Shown piece by piece: positions 54,500 through 62,916 of a stretch of DNA of 64,000 nucleotides (position 1 is the first letter of the stretch; each line of letters starts with the position of its first letter). The translations under genes and the position numbers were made by a program. Location: assembly GCF_003412455.1 (NCBI RefSeq), contig NZ_QTJU01000002.1:620001-684000 (forward strand), read 5' to 3'. Below the pieces are notes generated by a model. The model did no database searches and had not been told where the DNA came from. It saw nothing but the letters and a program-made list of their open reading frames with translations. The DNA is from Deminuibacter soli (GTDB lineage: Bacteria > Bacteroidota > Bacteroidia > Chitinophagales > Chitinophagaceae).

Positions 54500-55660
54500 A
54501 TGTCAAATATTTTGATCATAGATGATGAAAAGGCCATTCGTAAAACCCTCTGCGAAATATTGTCGTACGAAGGTTTTAAGGTAACCGAGGCGTCTGACGG
54601 AGAGGAAGGATGGAAGTTTTTCACATCGAACACCTACGATGTGGTGCTGTGTGATATCAAAATGCCCAAAATGGACGGGCTGGAGTTTTTAACCAAGGCA
54701 ACAGAGGTAAACCCCGATGTACCGGTGATTATGATCAGCGGACACGGTACCATTGAAACAGCTGTAGACGCCGTTAAAAAAGGTGCTTACGATTATATAG
54801 CCAAGCCGCCGGACCTGAACCGCATGCTCATCACTATCCGCAACGCGATGGATAAAAACACGCTGAGCAAAGAAACGCGCACACTCAAACGCCGCGTGAG
54901 CAAGGTGCAGGAAATGATCGGCGAAAGCGACGGCATTCTCCGCATCAAGGAAACCATTGAAAAAGTAGCGCCCACCGATGCACGTGTTTTGGTAACAGGC
55001 GAAAACGGCGTTGGTAAAGAAATGGTGGCCCGCTGGATTCATGAAAAAAGCAACCGTGCCGATGGGCAGCTGGTAGAAGTAAACTGCGCAGCCATACCCG
55101 GCGAACTCATAGAAAGCGAACTCTTTGGTCATGAAAAAGGTTCCTTCACTTCCGCTATTAAACAACGCATCGGCAAGTTTGAACAGGCAAGCGGTGGTAC
55201 GCTTTTCCTGGATGAAGTAGGGGATATGAGCCTAAGCGCACAGGCCAAAGTGCTGCGTGCTTTGCAGGAAGGTAAAATTACCCGGGTAGGCGGCGATAAG
55301 GAAATCTCTGTTGATGTACGTGTGGTGGCTGCTACCAATAAAGACCTGCTGAAAGAAGTGGAGGAAAAGAATTTCCGTCTTGACCTGTACCACAGGCTGG
55401 GTGTGATTTTGATTCATGTACCTTCACTCAACGACAGGCGTGCGGATATTCCTTTGCTGGTGGACAAATTCCTCGCAGATATTGGCGAAGAATATGGCCA
55501 GGCCAAAAAAGGCATCGACAAAAAAGCCATGGATGCGTTGCAGAAACACAACTGGACCGGTAATATCCGTGAACTGCGCAACGTGGTGGAGCGACTGGTC
55601 ATTTTATCTGGCAAAACCATTACGCAGGAAGATGTAACCAATTACGTGCTGCCGCGTTAA
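54500..55660 (+). CDS. Response regulator with AAA+ (sigma-54 activator-like) domain, lacking a DNA-binding domain
   Basis: A 386-residue NtrC-class protein. The receiver has the acidic pair Asp8-Asp9, phosphorylation site Asp52 (VVLCDIKMPKMDG) and Lys102 in AKPP. The AAA+ domain shows Walker A GENGVGKE (167-174), Walker B TLFLDEVGDM, and the arginine region LYHRLGVILIHVP. The sigma-54 contact loop, normally GAFTGA, reads GSFTSA (214-219). The protein stops right after the AAA+ lid (TQEDVTNYVLPR), without the usual Fis-type helix-turn-helix. No sensor kinase is adjacent. It may act in solution or with sigma-54 in an unusual way. Confidence 0.9.
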   Translation: MSNILIIDDEKAIRKTLCEILSYEGFKVTEASDGEEGWKFFTSNTYDVVLCDIKMPKMDGLEFLTKATEVNPDVPVIMISGHGTIETAVDAVKKGAYDYIAKPPDLNRMLITIRNAMDKNTLSKETRTLKRRVSKVQEMIGESDGILRIKETIEKVAPTDARVLVTGENGVGKEMVARWIHEKSNRADGQLVEVNCAAIPGELIESELFGHEKGSFTSAIKQRIGKFEQASGGTLFLDEVGDMSLSAQAKVLRALQEGKITRVGGDKEISVDVRVVAATNKDLLKEVEEKNFRLDLYHRLGVILIHVPSLNDRRADIPLLVDKFLADIGEEYGQAKKGIDKKAMDALQKHNWTGNIRELRNVVERLVILSGKTITQEDVTNYVLPR

Positions 55661-55686
55661 CCGAAGCACTTGAGCATATATTCCAG

Positions 55687-55717
55687 GGCAGGTGCAAACA
55701 ATTGTGCCTGCCTTTTA
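55687..55717 (+). terminator. Terminator of the response regulator gene
   Basis: A 10-bp stem GGCAGGTGCA / TGTGCCTGCC (two G-T pairs) with loop AACAAT and T-rich tail. It lies before the miaA start and argues against the GTG at 55692 as start of miaA. Confidence 0.85.
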
Positions 55718-55742
55718 TTTTACCAATCCAGCATACTTTGTT

Positions 55743-56648
55743 TTGATCCGGCACCAACATACCGTTATCATTATCACCGGCCCTACGGCAGTGGGTAAAA
55801 CCGCGCTGTCACTGCAGCTGGCACAACATTTCGGAACAGCCATTGTATCGGCAGATTCAAGACAGTGTTTCCGCGAACTGAACATTGGTGTAGCCAAACC
55901 CGAACCGCACGAGCTGGCATTGGTGCCGCATTATTTTATCAACTCCCATTCCATACACGACGAAGTGAATGCAGCCGTTTACGAACAGTATGCATTACAG
56001 GCTGTGTCTGAGATTTTCAGTACCCGCCCGGTGGCTGTAATGGTGGGGGGCACCGGTTTGTATGTAAAAGCTTTCTGCGAGGGAATTGACCATATTCCGC
56101 CTGTTCCGGCAGAGATTCATGAAGCCGTGATTGACCTGTACCAGCAAAACGGGCTGGTCTTCCTGCAAAACGAACTGCGCGAAAAAGATCCGCTGTTCTG
56201 GGAAACAGCCGAGCAGCAAAACCCGCAGCGTTTAATGCGTGCCCTGGAAGTATTGTATGCATCGGGGCAATCCATTAGCAGCTTCCGCACAGCTGCCAAA
56301 GCCACACGTGATTTTAATATTATCAAGATTGGATTGGATATGCCGCGCGAACAGCTGTACCACCGTATTAACCTGCGTGTTGACCTGATGATGCAGGCCG
56401 GCCTGCTGGAAGAAGCGCAGGACCTGTTATCCTTCCGCCACCTCAACGCACTACAAACCGTAGGCTACCGCGAATTCTTTGATTATTTCGACGGGAAGAT
56501 TACCCTGCCTGCTGCCATTGAACAACTCAAAACCAATACCCGCCATTACGCCAAACGCCAGCTTACCTGGTTTAAAAGAGATACCACCATTAACTGGTTT
56601 CAGCCCGGCGAGGCAGTAATAGATGCGGTGGAAGAGCTGTTGAAATAA
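55743..56648 (+). CDS. miaA: tRNA dimethylallyltransferase MiaA
   Basis: A 302-residue enzyme that transfers a dimethylallyl group to A37 of tRNAs reading UNN codons. P-loop IIITGPTAVGKTALS, then VSADSRQCFRELNIG, VGGTGLYVKAFCEGI and TNTRHYAKRQLTWFKRD identify it. No ATG is in place: the TTG at 55743 puts the P-loop at the usual distance from the start, while the GTG at 55692 lies within a terminator hairpin. miaE at 38624 acts on the later product. Confidence 0.95.
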   Translation: MIRHQHTVIIITGPTAVGKTALSLQLAQHFGTAIVSADSRQCFRELNIGVAKPEPHELALVPHYFINSHSIHDEVNAAVYEQYALQAVSEIFSTRPVAVMVGGTGLYVKAFCEGIDHIPPVPAEIHEAVIDLYQQNGLVFLQNELREKDPLFWETAEQQNPQRLMRALEVLYASGQSISSFRTAAKATRDFNIIKIGLDMPREQLYHRINLRVDLMMQAGLLEEAQDLLSFRHLNALQTVGYREFFDYFDGKITLPAAIEQLKTNTRHYAKRQLTWFKRDTTINWFQPGEAVIDAVEELLK

Positions 56649-56665
56649 CAAGTTTTGGTGAACAT

Positions 56666-56689
56666 GATGGCTGTGAGGACACAGCCATC
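56666..56689. repeat. Hairpin of the GTG-AGGA-CAC family
   Basis: Perfect 10-bp stem GATGGCTGTG / CACAGCCATC with loop AGGA, 17 bases after miaA. No T-tract follows. Confidence 0.7.
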
Positions 56690-56702
56690 GGCAGACTACG
56701 GG

Positions 56703-56732
56703 AAACAAAAGCGCCCGTATTGCTACAGGCGC
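56703..56732 (-). terminator. Terminator of the FadL-like gene
   Basis: Read leftward, GCGCCTGTA / TACGGGCGC (9 bp, one T-G pair) closes a GCAA loop and is followed by TTTTGTTT. Confidence 0.8.
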
Positions 56733-56759
56733 CAGCAGGTGAGTTCGGGTTTGGCTGGT

Positions 56760-58316
56760 TCAGATCTTAAAACCAACTGTCAGTAACAAATTACCCCTGT
56801 TGTTTTTGGTAACAGCATAAGTATTCGGCTTATCTGCTAACCGGTAGGGGAAATTGACATCTTTATTAAAGCTGTACGCATAAGTAAGATCAATAAACAT
56901 GCCGTGTGCACGGTAACCCAGGCCACCGCTCAGCATGGTGCGACTGGCTTTTAACGTTTTATCGTTGTACGGGCTGCCGTAATAGGCTATACCTGCACGA
57001 AACAGGAGCGGGTCAAATTTTAACTCGCCGCCTACACGCACATTCAGTGCGCCTTTCAGGTAATCCTTGGTAGTACTGTTAAGGGCTTTGTAATAATCCG
57101 TGGCAGATTCGTCTTCGTTGTTATCGGCATAATAACGGGTGCCGCGATAATTAACAAATTCAACATCTGCACTCACAAATCCGCGTTGTTGTTTGGTATC
57201 TGCCACCGCATTAAATACATAACTGCCGCTTACAATGGCACGGTAAGGGGTAAGCTGGTAGTAAGAGCGGGTAATGGGCGCCCCATTGTTGCGCGCATCG
57301 CTGCTTTCGGTGTTTACATGCGGTGGTACGGTAAGATAATTCTCAGAATCTGTGGTAATGGATGCACGCAGTTCATCTTTAAACGACATAATCGAGGGCG
57401 TATGAAATGCAAGCCCCAGTCTTAATGCCGATGTGGCCCTGTAAATCATACCCAGCTTGGCATTAAGCCCTATGCCGGATGATTTAAACTGCTCCCGGTA
57501 TTCAAAATAATTGAAGTCGTTATTGGGGTTGCCGCTGGCATCTGTTTCGCGGTAATACAAATCGCGGTGATAGCTTTCAATGGGCACATTAACGCTCATA
57601 CCCAGGTACAGCCTGTCTGCCGTGTTGCCTGCAAAAGCAAAAGCCACTTCATGAAAGCCACCGGTTGTTTTGCTGTCGTATTGCTGGTATATGCCGCTTG
57701 AATCTGGCACCAGGCTTTGGTAACCGATCAATTGTTTATTACCATCAAGCGCAGTATCAATTAAAAAGCTGCCAAAGGCAAGTGAGGCGCCGTTGAGATA
57801 ATTGTTATAAGCCGAAATTGTATCGGCTCTGTCGCGGGTAAGTTCTTCCAGGTATTTTTCAGAATAGGAGCTGATGTTATTAAAGCCTGCATACGATGCA
57901 TGATTGTTGTAGCTGGCCAGCTGTGTAACAGATACAGCGAATGCAGTGCTGCTCCATTTGCTGTACCGCGGGTCTTTGGCCGAGCCGAATACAAAACCGA
58001 TAGGGCCGTAGGCAAAAGCAGTGCGTTTGCTGCTGCCGGCACTGTCGCGGTAATTAATCTTGTTGCTGTTGAACATGAGGCCGGGGGAAATAACAAATTC
58101 GGTGTTTTTATACATCCCGATGCCTGCCGGGTTTACATTACTGGCGCTGATATCACCACCCAGTGCGCCAATTGCGCCGCCGATAGCCGTGCTGCGTGCC
58201 GAGCCGCCGGGTATAAACCATGAGCTGCGCAGTGCATCCTCCGGCTCCTGCGCGTACACTGCCGTGCCACATAAAAAAGTGGCAGCGCAAATACAGAGGT
58301 ACCTTTTCATAAGCAT
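56760..58316 (-). CDS. Outer-membrane protein of the OmpP1/FadL type
   Basis: A 518-residue barrel protein. Signal peptide: MLMKRYLCICAATFLCGTAVYAQ. The mature start has the FadL-like SARSTAIGGAIGALGGDISASNVNPAGI, in which the NPAG motif is typical of this family of hydrophobic-compound channels. The rest shows repeated amphipathic strands with many Tyr, and it ends in GNLLLTVGFKI. The substrate is not known. The start may be the second Met (58310). It is followed by a terminator and preceded by the lipoprotein gene on the same strand, 104 bases away. Confidence 0.85.
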   Translation of the reverse strand: MLMKRYLCICAATFLCGTAVYAQEPEDALRSSWFIPGGSARSTAIGGAIGALGGDISASNVNPAGIGMYKNTEFVISPGLMFNSNKINYRDSAGSSKRTAFAYGPIGFVFGSAKDPRYSKWSSTAFAVSVTQLASYNNHASYAGFNNISSYSEKYLEELTRDRADTISAYNNYLNGASLAFGSFLIDTALDGNKQLIGYQSLVPDSSGIYQQYDSKTTGGFHEVAFAFAGNTADRLYLGMSVNVPIESYHRDLYYRETDASGNPNNDFNYFEYREQFKSSGIGLNAKLGMIYRATSALRLGLAFHTPSIMSFKDELRASITTDSENYLTVPPHVNTESSDARNNGAPITRSYYQLTPYRAIVSGSYVFNAVADTKQQRGFVSADVEFVNYRGTRYYADNNEDESATDYYKALNSTTKDYLKGALNVRVGGELKFDPLLFRAGIAYYGSPYNDKTLKASRTMLSGGLGYRAHGMFIDLTYAYSFNKDVNFPYRLADKPNTYAVTKNNRGNLLLTVGFKI

Positions 58317-58420
58317 GTAGTTAATTCCATGTCCGGTTTGGGGTAAAAAATAGCCTGCTTATAATAACACAACATTATAAGCGATCAATTCACATAAGTT
58401 GGAGTAATAATAATCTGCTG

Positions 58421-59266
58421 TTATCTTCTGGATGGTCTTGAACCGCCGCCACCGCCAGATGAACTGAAACCGCCGCTGCGGCCACCAACGCTGCCTGAAG
58501 GAGCAACAGAAGGCGTGTTGAAATTACGCTGGGGTCTTGTCCAGTTGTTGTTGTTCTGGGAATTATTGTCGTTATTGGCCGGGGTCACTGCCCTGCGTAC
58601 CAGCGAACCAAAGCTGGTATTGCTGTAACGGCCGTTAGAAGGTGTATTGCTGTTGTTGTAATAACGTCCATTGCTGTAGCTGCCATTGCTGTTGAGCACA
58701 CGCCTGTTGCTGTAAGCGTTCAGGTTAGTGTGTGCGCTGTAGGGGCGGTTGTAGGCAACCGGATTTTTGTAGTATACCACTGAGTAGTACGGGCTGTACC
58801 AGCTGTTCCAGAAATAACCGGGTGAATACCAGTTCAGCGCCAGGCTGAAACCGGGATAGAATCCGCCCCAGCCCAGGCCAAAGCCCGAACCGTAACCGAA
58901 GCCACCAAACCCGCCGTAGCCTAAGCCGCTGTAGTAGGGGTTGTAAGCGTAGTTATTGTACAGGTAACGGCTGTCGTACCAGTAATCATAATCATCAATG
59001 GTTGACCAGCGGTCAGGGTCCTGCACTTTCATGCGCAGGTAATGATCGTCAGAGGCGCTTTGAGCGGTTTCATAACGGTCATCACCCACCTGGTCAGCTT
59101 TTGCCTGGTTGTCTTCGTCGTATTCGTCGCGTGCAGTACGGTCGTCTCCTACAGTACTGTGGCGTGCGGGTGAATAATACACATCATCAGCTGTAGCCTT
59201 GCGCGAGCTGGAACAGCCACCGAGCAGGGCTGCCGCTATAACTATAGGTAAAATTTTATGCATCAC
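58421..59266 (-). CDS. Low-complexity Tyr/Gly/Asn/Ser-rich lipoprotein
   Basis: A 281-residue lipoprotein with signal MMHKILPIVIAAALLGGCSSS; the lipidated cysteine is in LLGGC. An acidic, Asp-rich part (residues 27-95) is followed by a Gly/Tyr/Phe-rich stretch (GLGYGGFGGFGYGSGFGLGW) and an Asn/Ser/Arg-rich tail ending in a poly-Gly segment (SSSGGGGGSRPSRR). No enzyme domain is visible. It could be a surface or matrix component, but that is a guess. It is divergent from proS, with the promoter region between them. Confidence 0.75.
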   Translation of the reverse strand: MMHKILPIVIAAALLGGCSSSRKATADDVYYSPARHSTVGDDRTARDEYDEDNQAKADQVGDDRYETAQSASDDHYLRMKVQDPDRWSTIDDYDYWYDSRYLYNNYAYNPYYSGLGYGGFGGFGYGSGFGLGWGGFYPGFSLALNWYSPGYFWNSWYSPYYSVVYYKNPVAYNRPYSAHTNLNAYSNRRVLNSNGSYSNGRYYNNSNTPSNGRYSNTSFGSLVRRAVTPANNDNNSQNNNNWTRPQRNFNTPSVAPSGSVGGRSGGFSSSGGGGGSRPSRR

Positions 59267-59273
59267 AGTACTG

Positions 59274-59308
59274 TTTGTAAGGTTTATACATCTAAGTTAC
59301 TACTTTTG
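59274..59308 (+). promoter_or_regulatory. Promoter of proS
   Basis: TTTG at 59274-59277 and TACTTTTG at 59301-59308 are 23 bases apart, matching TTTG / TAnnTTTG at the upper end of the usual spacing. The leader to the proS start is about 140 bases. Confidence 0.5.
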
Positions 59309-59451
59309 CCACGCCCGTAACCTAATTTTAACGGAATATAAGTAACAAATCATCAACAGATTACTGTATTCCGTCTGCATACCGTGGCTGTTTAACCCAA
59401 AAAACTTTGTTAACAGCCCCGGAACACGAACGGCTTTTTAACAGATCAAGT

Positions 59452-60933
59452 ATGAGCAAAGAGATTACATCAAGAGAACAGGATTATTCCCAATGGTATA
59501 TTGACCTGGTACTGAAGGGCGGACTGGCCGATTACAGTGCCGTTAAGGGCTGTATGGTAATTAAACCATATGGATATGCCCTGTGGGAAAAAATGCGCGA
59601 TGCGCTGGACAAAATGTTCAAGGACACCGGTCACGTAAATGCCTATTTCCCGCTTTTTGTTCCCAAAAGCCTGTTTGAAGCCGAAGAGAAAAATGCCGAA
59701 GGTTTCGCCAAGGAATGCGCCGTGGTAACCCATTACCGCCTGAAAACCGACCCGGATAACAAAGGCAAACTGATGGTTGATCCTGAAGCCAAACTGGAAG
59801 AAGAACTCATTGTTCGCCCCACCAGTGAGGCGATCATCTGGAATACCTATAAAGGCTGGATACAATCATACCGCGACCTGCCCCTGCTCATTAACCAGTG
59901 GGCCAACGTAGTGCGCTGGGAAATGCGTACCAGGCTGTTTTTGCGTACCGCAGAATTTTTGTGGCAGGAAGGCCATACCGCACACGCCACAGCAATGGAA
60001 GCCGTAGCTGAAACCAAACAAATGCTGGAAGTGTATGCCGATTTTGCAGAAAACTGGATGGCTGTACCCGTGATTAAAGGCGTAAAAACTGCCAATGAAC
60101 GTTTTGCCGGTGCAGAAGATACTTATTGCATTGAAGCACTGATGCAGGACGGTAAGGCACTGCAGGCAGGTACTTCCCATTTCCTGGGCCAGAATTTTGC
60201 CAAAGCATTTGATGTGAAATTCAGCGATAAGGAAAACAAGCTCGATTACGTGTGGGCTACCAGCTGGGGCGTGAGCACCAGGCTTATCGGCGGACTGGTT
60301 ATGGCACACAGTGACGATGACGGTTTAATTCTGCCGCCGCGCATTGCACCTGTACAGGTAGTGATTGTGCCTATTTACAAAGGCGACGATCAGAAAGCGC
60401 GCATTGACGATAAAGTAAAGAACGAACTGATACCTGCCCTGAAAGCAGCGAACATTTCAGTGAAATACGACGATAACGACAATGCCCGCCCGGGATGGAA
60501 ATTTGCCGAATATGAGCTGAAAGGCGTGCCTGTACGTATTGCACTGGGTGCCCGTGATCTCGACAACAACGTGGCCGAAGTGGCGCGCAGGGATACCAAA
60601 GAAAAAGCGAGCTACAGCCTGGATGGTTTGCCTGAAAAAATCATCAGCCTGCTCGATGAAATTCAGGTGAATATCTACAACAGGGCCAAAGCTTACCGCG
60701 ACAGCCATATTACGGAAGTAAACAGCTGGGACGAGTTTATGCAGGTACTGGACGAAAAAACAGGTTTTGTTTCGGCCCATTGGGATGGCACCGGCGAAAC
60801 GGAAGAAAAAATCAAGGAATTGTCCAAAGCTACTATCCGTTGTATCCCGCTTGACAACAAGCAGGAAGCAGGCAAATGTGTGCTTACCGGCAACCCTTCC
60901 ACCCAGCGCGTATTGTTCGCCAGGGCTTACTAG
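59452..60933 (+). CDS. proS: Prolyl-tRNA synthetase (eukaryote-like, short type)
   Basis: A 493-residue class II aminoacyl-tRNA synthetase that charges tRNA-Pro. It is of the eukaryote/archaeon-like type without the bacterial editing insertion. Motifs: [20 protein letters not shown], motif 2 [21 protein letters not shown], and motif 3 [20 protein letters not shown]. The start [16 protein letters not shown] at 59452 fits the family. It has its own promoter and terminator. Confidence 0.97.
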   Translation: MSKEITSREQDYSQWYIDLVLKGGLADYSAVKGCMVIKPYGYALWEKMRDALDKMFKDTGHVNAYFPLFVPKSLFEAEEKNAEGFAKECAVVTHYRLKTDPDNKGKLMVDPEAKLEEELIVRPTSEAIIWNTYKGWIQSYRDLPLLINQWANVVRWEMRTRLFLRTAEFLWQEGHTAHATAMEAVAETKQMLEVYADFAENWMAVPVIKGVKTANERFAGAEDTYCIEALMQDGKALQAGTSHFLGQNFAKAFDVKFSDKENKLDYVWATSWGVSTRLIGGLVMAHSDDDGLILPPRIAPVQVVIVPIYKGDDQKARIDDKVKNELIPALKAANISVKYDDNDNARPGWKFAEYELKGVPVRIALGARDLDNNVAEVARRDTKEKASYSLDGLPEKIISLLDEIQVNIYNRAKAYRDSHITEVNSWDEFMQVLDEKTGFVSAHWDGTGETEEKIKELSKATIRCIPLDNKQEAGKCVLTGNPSTQRVLFARAY

Positions 60934-60958
60934 CAGTAAATTACAGGAAACAGATACA

Positions 60959-60990
60959 AGCCGTTGTGCAGCATGCGCAACGGCTTTTTT
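60959..60990 (+). terminator. Terminator of proS
   Basis: An 11-bp stem (60959-60969 / 60975-60985, one T-G pair, loop AGCAT) followed by six T. Confidence 0.9.
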
Positions 60991-61236
60991 ATGATTTGAG
61001 GTATTCTTTTCGACGATTGGGATGGCAGACGGGCAAAAAAACATCGAACATTTTTTTATTATATAACCGGTTTTACTATCTTTAAAGCATCAGCAAAATA
61101 ACCCGGCAATGAATCTGCAGCCCGGTTTTGATCCGTTTGTACCATTGAATCATTTTTCTATTCCAATTATCCTGTCAATAACCATGACCTAACCGAATGA
61201 ACGCCGTTTTATTCACTTCTAAACCTATATCTGCTT

Positions 61237-61668
61237 ATGTACGAAGAAGAAGGTTCCCTGCTTGATTTACAACTTGATGAGGTTGCCGTGCCGGCTTTGA
61301 AAGAAGCATCGCGGTGGACGAAATTCATTTCCATCACCTGTATGATTGGCCTTGCGGTATTGCTGTTATCGTGCCTGCTGGCAGGTGCCAGCCTGATCGC
61401 CGCTTTCAGCCGCATGCCTGGTTTGGGCACCGCCGCGCTGATGGGCATGGGTAAGTATATGCTGTTTGTGCTGGTACTGGTTATTGCTGGTATTGGCGGC
61501 ACTATTACCTGGATGATGTACACGTTCGCGGCCAGCACCAGGCAAGCCGTGGATTTCAACGACCAAAAGGCGCTTGAAAAAGGCATCAACGCATTGAGAA
61601 ACTATTTAATGATCTCGGCAATTTTCGGGATACTCGGTTTGCTGATCAATCTCCTCCAATTAATGTAA
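61237..61668 (+). CDS. DUF5362-family membrane protein (first copy)
   Basis: A 143-residue protein with three hydrophobic helices (about residues 31-56, 70-98 and 122-142). The polar N-terminus MYEEEGSLLDLQLDEVAVPAL and the QKALEKGINALRNYLMISAI segment are shared in kind with the next gene. The arrangement fits DUF5362. Function is unknown. It is 2 bases upstream of a similar gene, so the pair probably arose by tandem duplication and is cotranscribed. Confidence 0.7.
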   Translation: MYEEEGSLLDLQLDEVAVPALKEASRWTKFISITCMIGLAVLLLSCLLAGASLIAAFSRMPGLGTAALMGMGKYMLFVLVLVIAGIGGTITWMMYTFAASTRQAVDFNDQKALEKGINALRNYLMISAIFGILGLLINLLQLM

Positions 61669-61670
61669 GC

Positions 61671-62063
61671 ATGGAAAATAAACTAACCGAATTATACGGC
61701 CTGCAGGTAACGGCCCGCCTGCGGTTTTTACTGGCAGATGCTGCCAAGTGGGGCCAGATTGCCGCATTCGTGGGATTAATATCCAGCGCCGTTTCAATGC
61801 TCACCGGTTTTACACGCGGCAATGTAATTGGTGTACTGGTCACCGTTGCACTGAATGTATTGCTGTACATCTACCTGCTGCAGTTCAGCAAAAAAATGAA
61901 GATTGCACTGCAGAACAATGACCAGGGCGAGTTCGTGGAAAGTCTCAGGAGCCTGCAGACTTACTTCAAAATTATGGGTATACTGCTGATTGTGGTGATG
62001 GTTATTGCAGTGCTTGTAATTGCCTTTGTATCGGTGATAGGCGTTAACGCACTCAGAAGATAA
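61671..62063 (+). CDS. DUF5362-family membrane protein (second copy)
   Basis: A 130-residue protein with three hydrophobic helices. It begins MENKLTELYGLQVTARLRF, and NDQGEFVESLRSLQTYFKIMG corresponds to the segment before the last helix in the preceding gene. Function is unknown. A terminator follows at 62086. Confidence 0.7.
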   Translation: MENKLTELYGLQVTARLRFLLADAAKWGQIAAFVGLISSAVSMLTGFTRGNVIGVLVTVALNVLLYIYLLQFSKKMKIALQNNDQGEFVESLRSLQTYFKIMGILLIVVMVIAVLVIAFVSVIGVNALRR

Positions 62064-62085
62064 TGTGATTAGTCTTTGTTACATA

Positions 62086-62114
62086 AAAGGGACTGCTCAA
62101 AAGGCAGTCCTTTT
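62086..62114. terminator. Bidirectional terminator between DUF5362 and RDD genes
   Basis: An 11-bp stem (AAAGGGACTGC / GCAGTCCTTTT, one T-G pair) with 7-base loop and A/T-rich flanks on both sides; the converging genes end at 62063 and 62137. Confidence 0.85.
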
Positions 62115-62136
62115 ATTTTGTATTGCCTGTGTAGCA

Positions 62137-62874
62137 TTATCCTTTTGCTGCAAGATAGTTATAGTCTTTCAGCAAGGTTTCCAGGAACTCCACATCATCG
62201 GTGTATTCATTGATGCTGAGTACTGTTCTTATTTTATCGGCAGTACGTGCGGCGAAAGCATAATTGCCGGATTTATAACAGTTGTCGAGAATGGTTTTGA
62301 TAACGTTCATATCGCGGTCGCTCAGTTTCATTACTGCCGGGTAACGCAGCTGGTAGTTATCGGCCACTTCAAAAAAGATAGTCTGCCCCAGGTGATAGGG
62401 TTGTTTGGTTTTAATAACAATAGTGCCTGCAGCCATATCGCCCAGCCGCTGGTGTTTGCGGGTAAGCAGGCTGCTGAGCAAACCGCCTGTACAAAAGGTG
62501 AAGCCAAAATCGGCCAAACGCAGCAGCCAGCGCAGCAGCAGCTGATGAATAGCAGGCCGCCCGCCTGTTTCGCTGATTACTTTCAACCCCATCAGTTTTT
62601 TACCAATGCTTTGCCCGTTCATCACCATTTCACATACCAGGTGGTACAACAGGGGAGGCGTGGCTACCAGCACGGTATACAGCGCATAATTATTCATCTC
62701 TGCATGCTCCGATCCATTATTACTGATCACGCCGGCAAGCAGCCTGTAGGCAACCAGCCAGTAAGCAATCATCATCGCCAGATCAATTAACCAGGCAAAC
62801 AACCGTTTGTGAAATTCGGCTGTTTCAAATTCCAGTTCAATATTAAAGCTGGTGGGAATGGTAATTTTGTCCAT
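62137..62874 (-). CDS. RDD-family membrane protein
   Basis: A 245-residue protein with a membrane RDD domain in the first 150 residues. The namesake signature appears as FHKRLFAWLIDLAMMIAYW, with GQSIGKKLMGLKVI and RKHQRLGDMAAGTIVI as further family segments. The C-terminal 90 residues are soluble and helical. The start MDKITIPTSFNIELEF is at 62874. It is divergent from the SpoIIM-type gene, a pairing common in Bacteroidota. Confidence 0.9.
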   Translation of the reverse strand: MDKITIPTSFNIELEFETAEFHKRLFAWLIDLAMMIAYWLVAYRLLAGVISNNGSEHAEMNNYALYTVLVATPPLLYHLVCEMVMNGQSIGKKLMGLKVISETGGRPAIHQLLLRWLLRLADFGFTFCTGGLLSSLLTRKHQRLGDMAAGTIVIKTKQPYHLGQTIFFEVADNYQLRYPAVMKLSDRDMNVIKTILDNCYKSGNYAFAARTADKIRTVLSINEYTDDVEFLETLLKDYNYLAAKG

Positions 62875-62916
62875 ATGTAAAGTAATCAATAATTTCCGTC
62901 ATCAAAATACGGCAAT

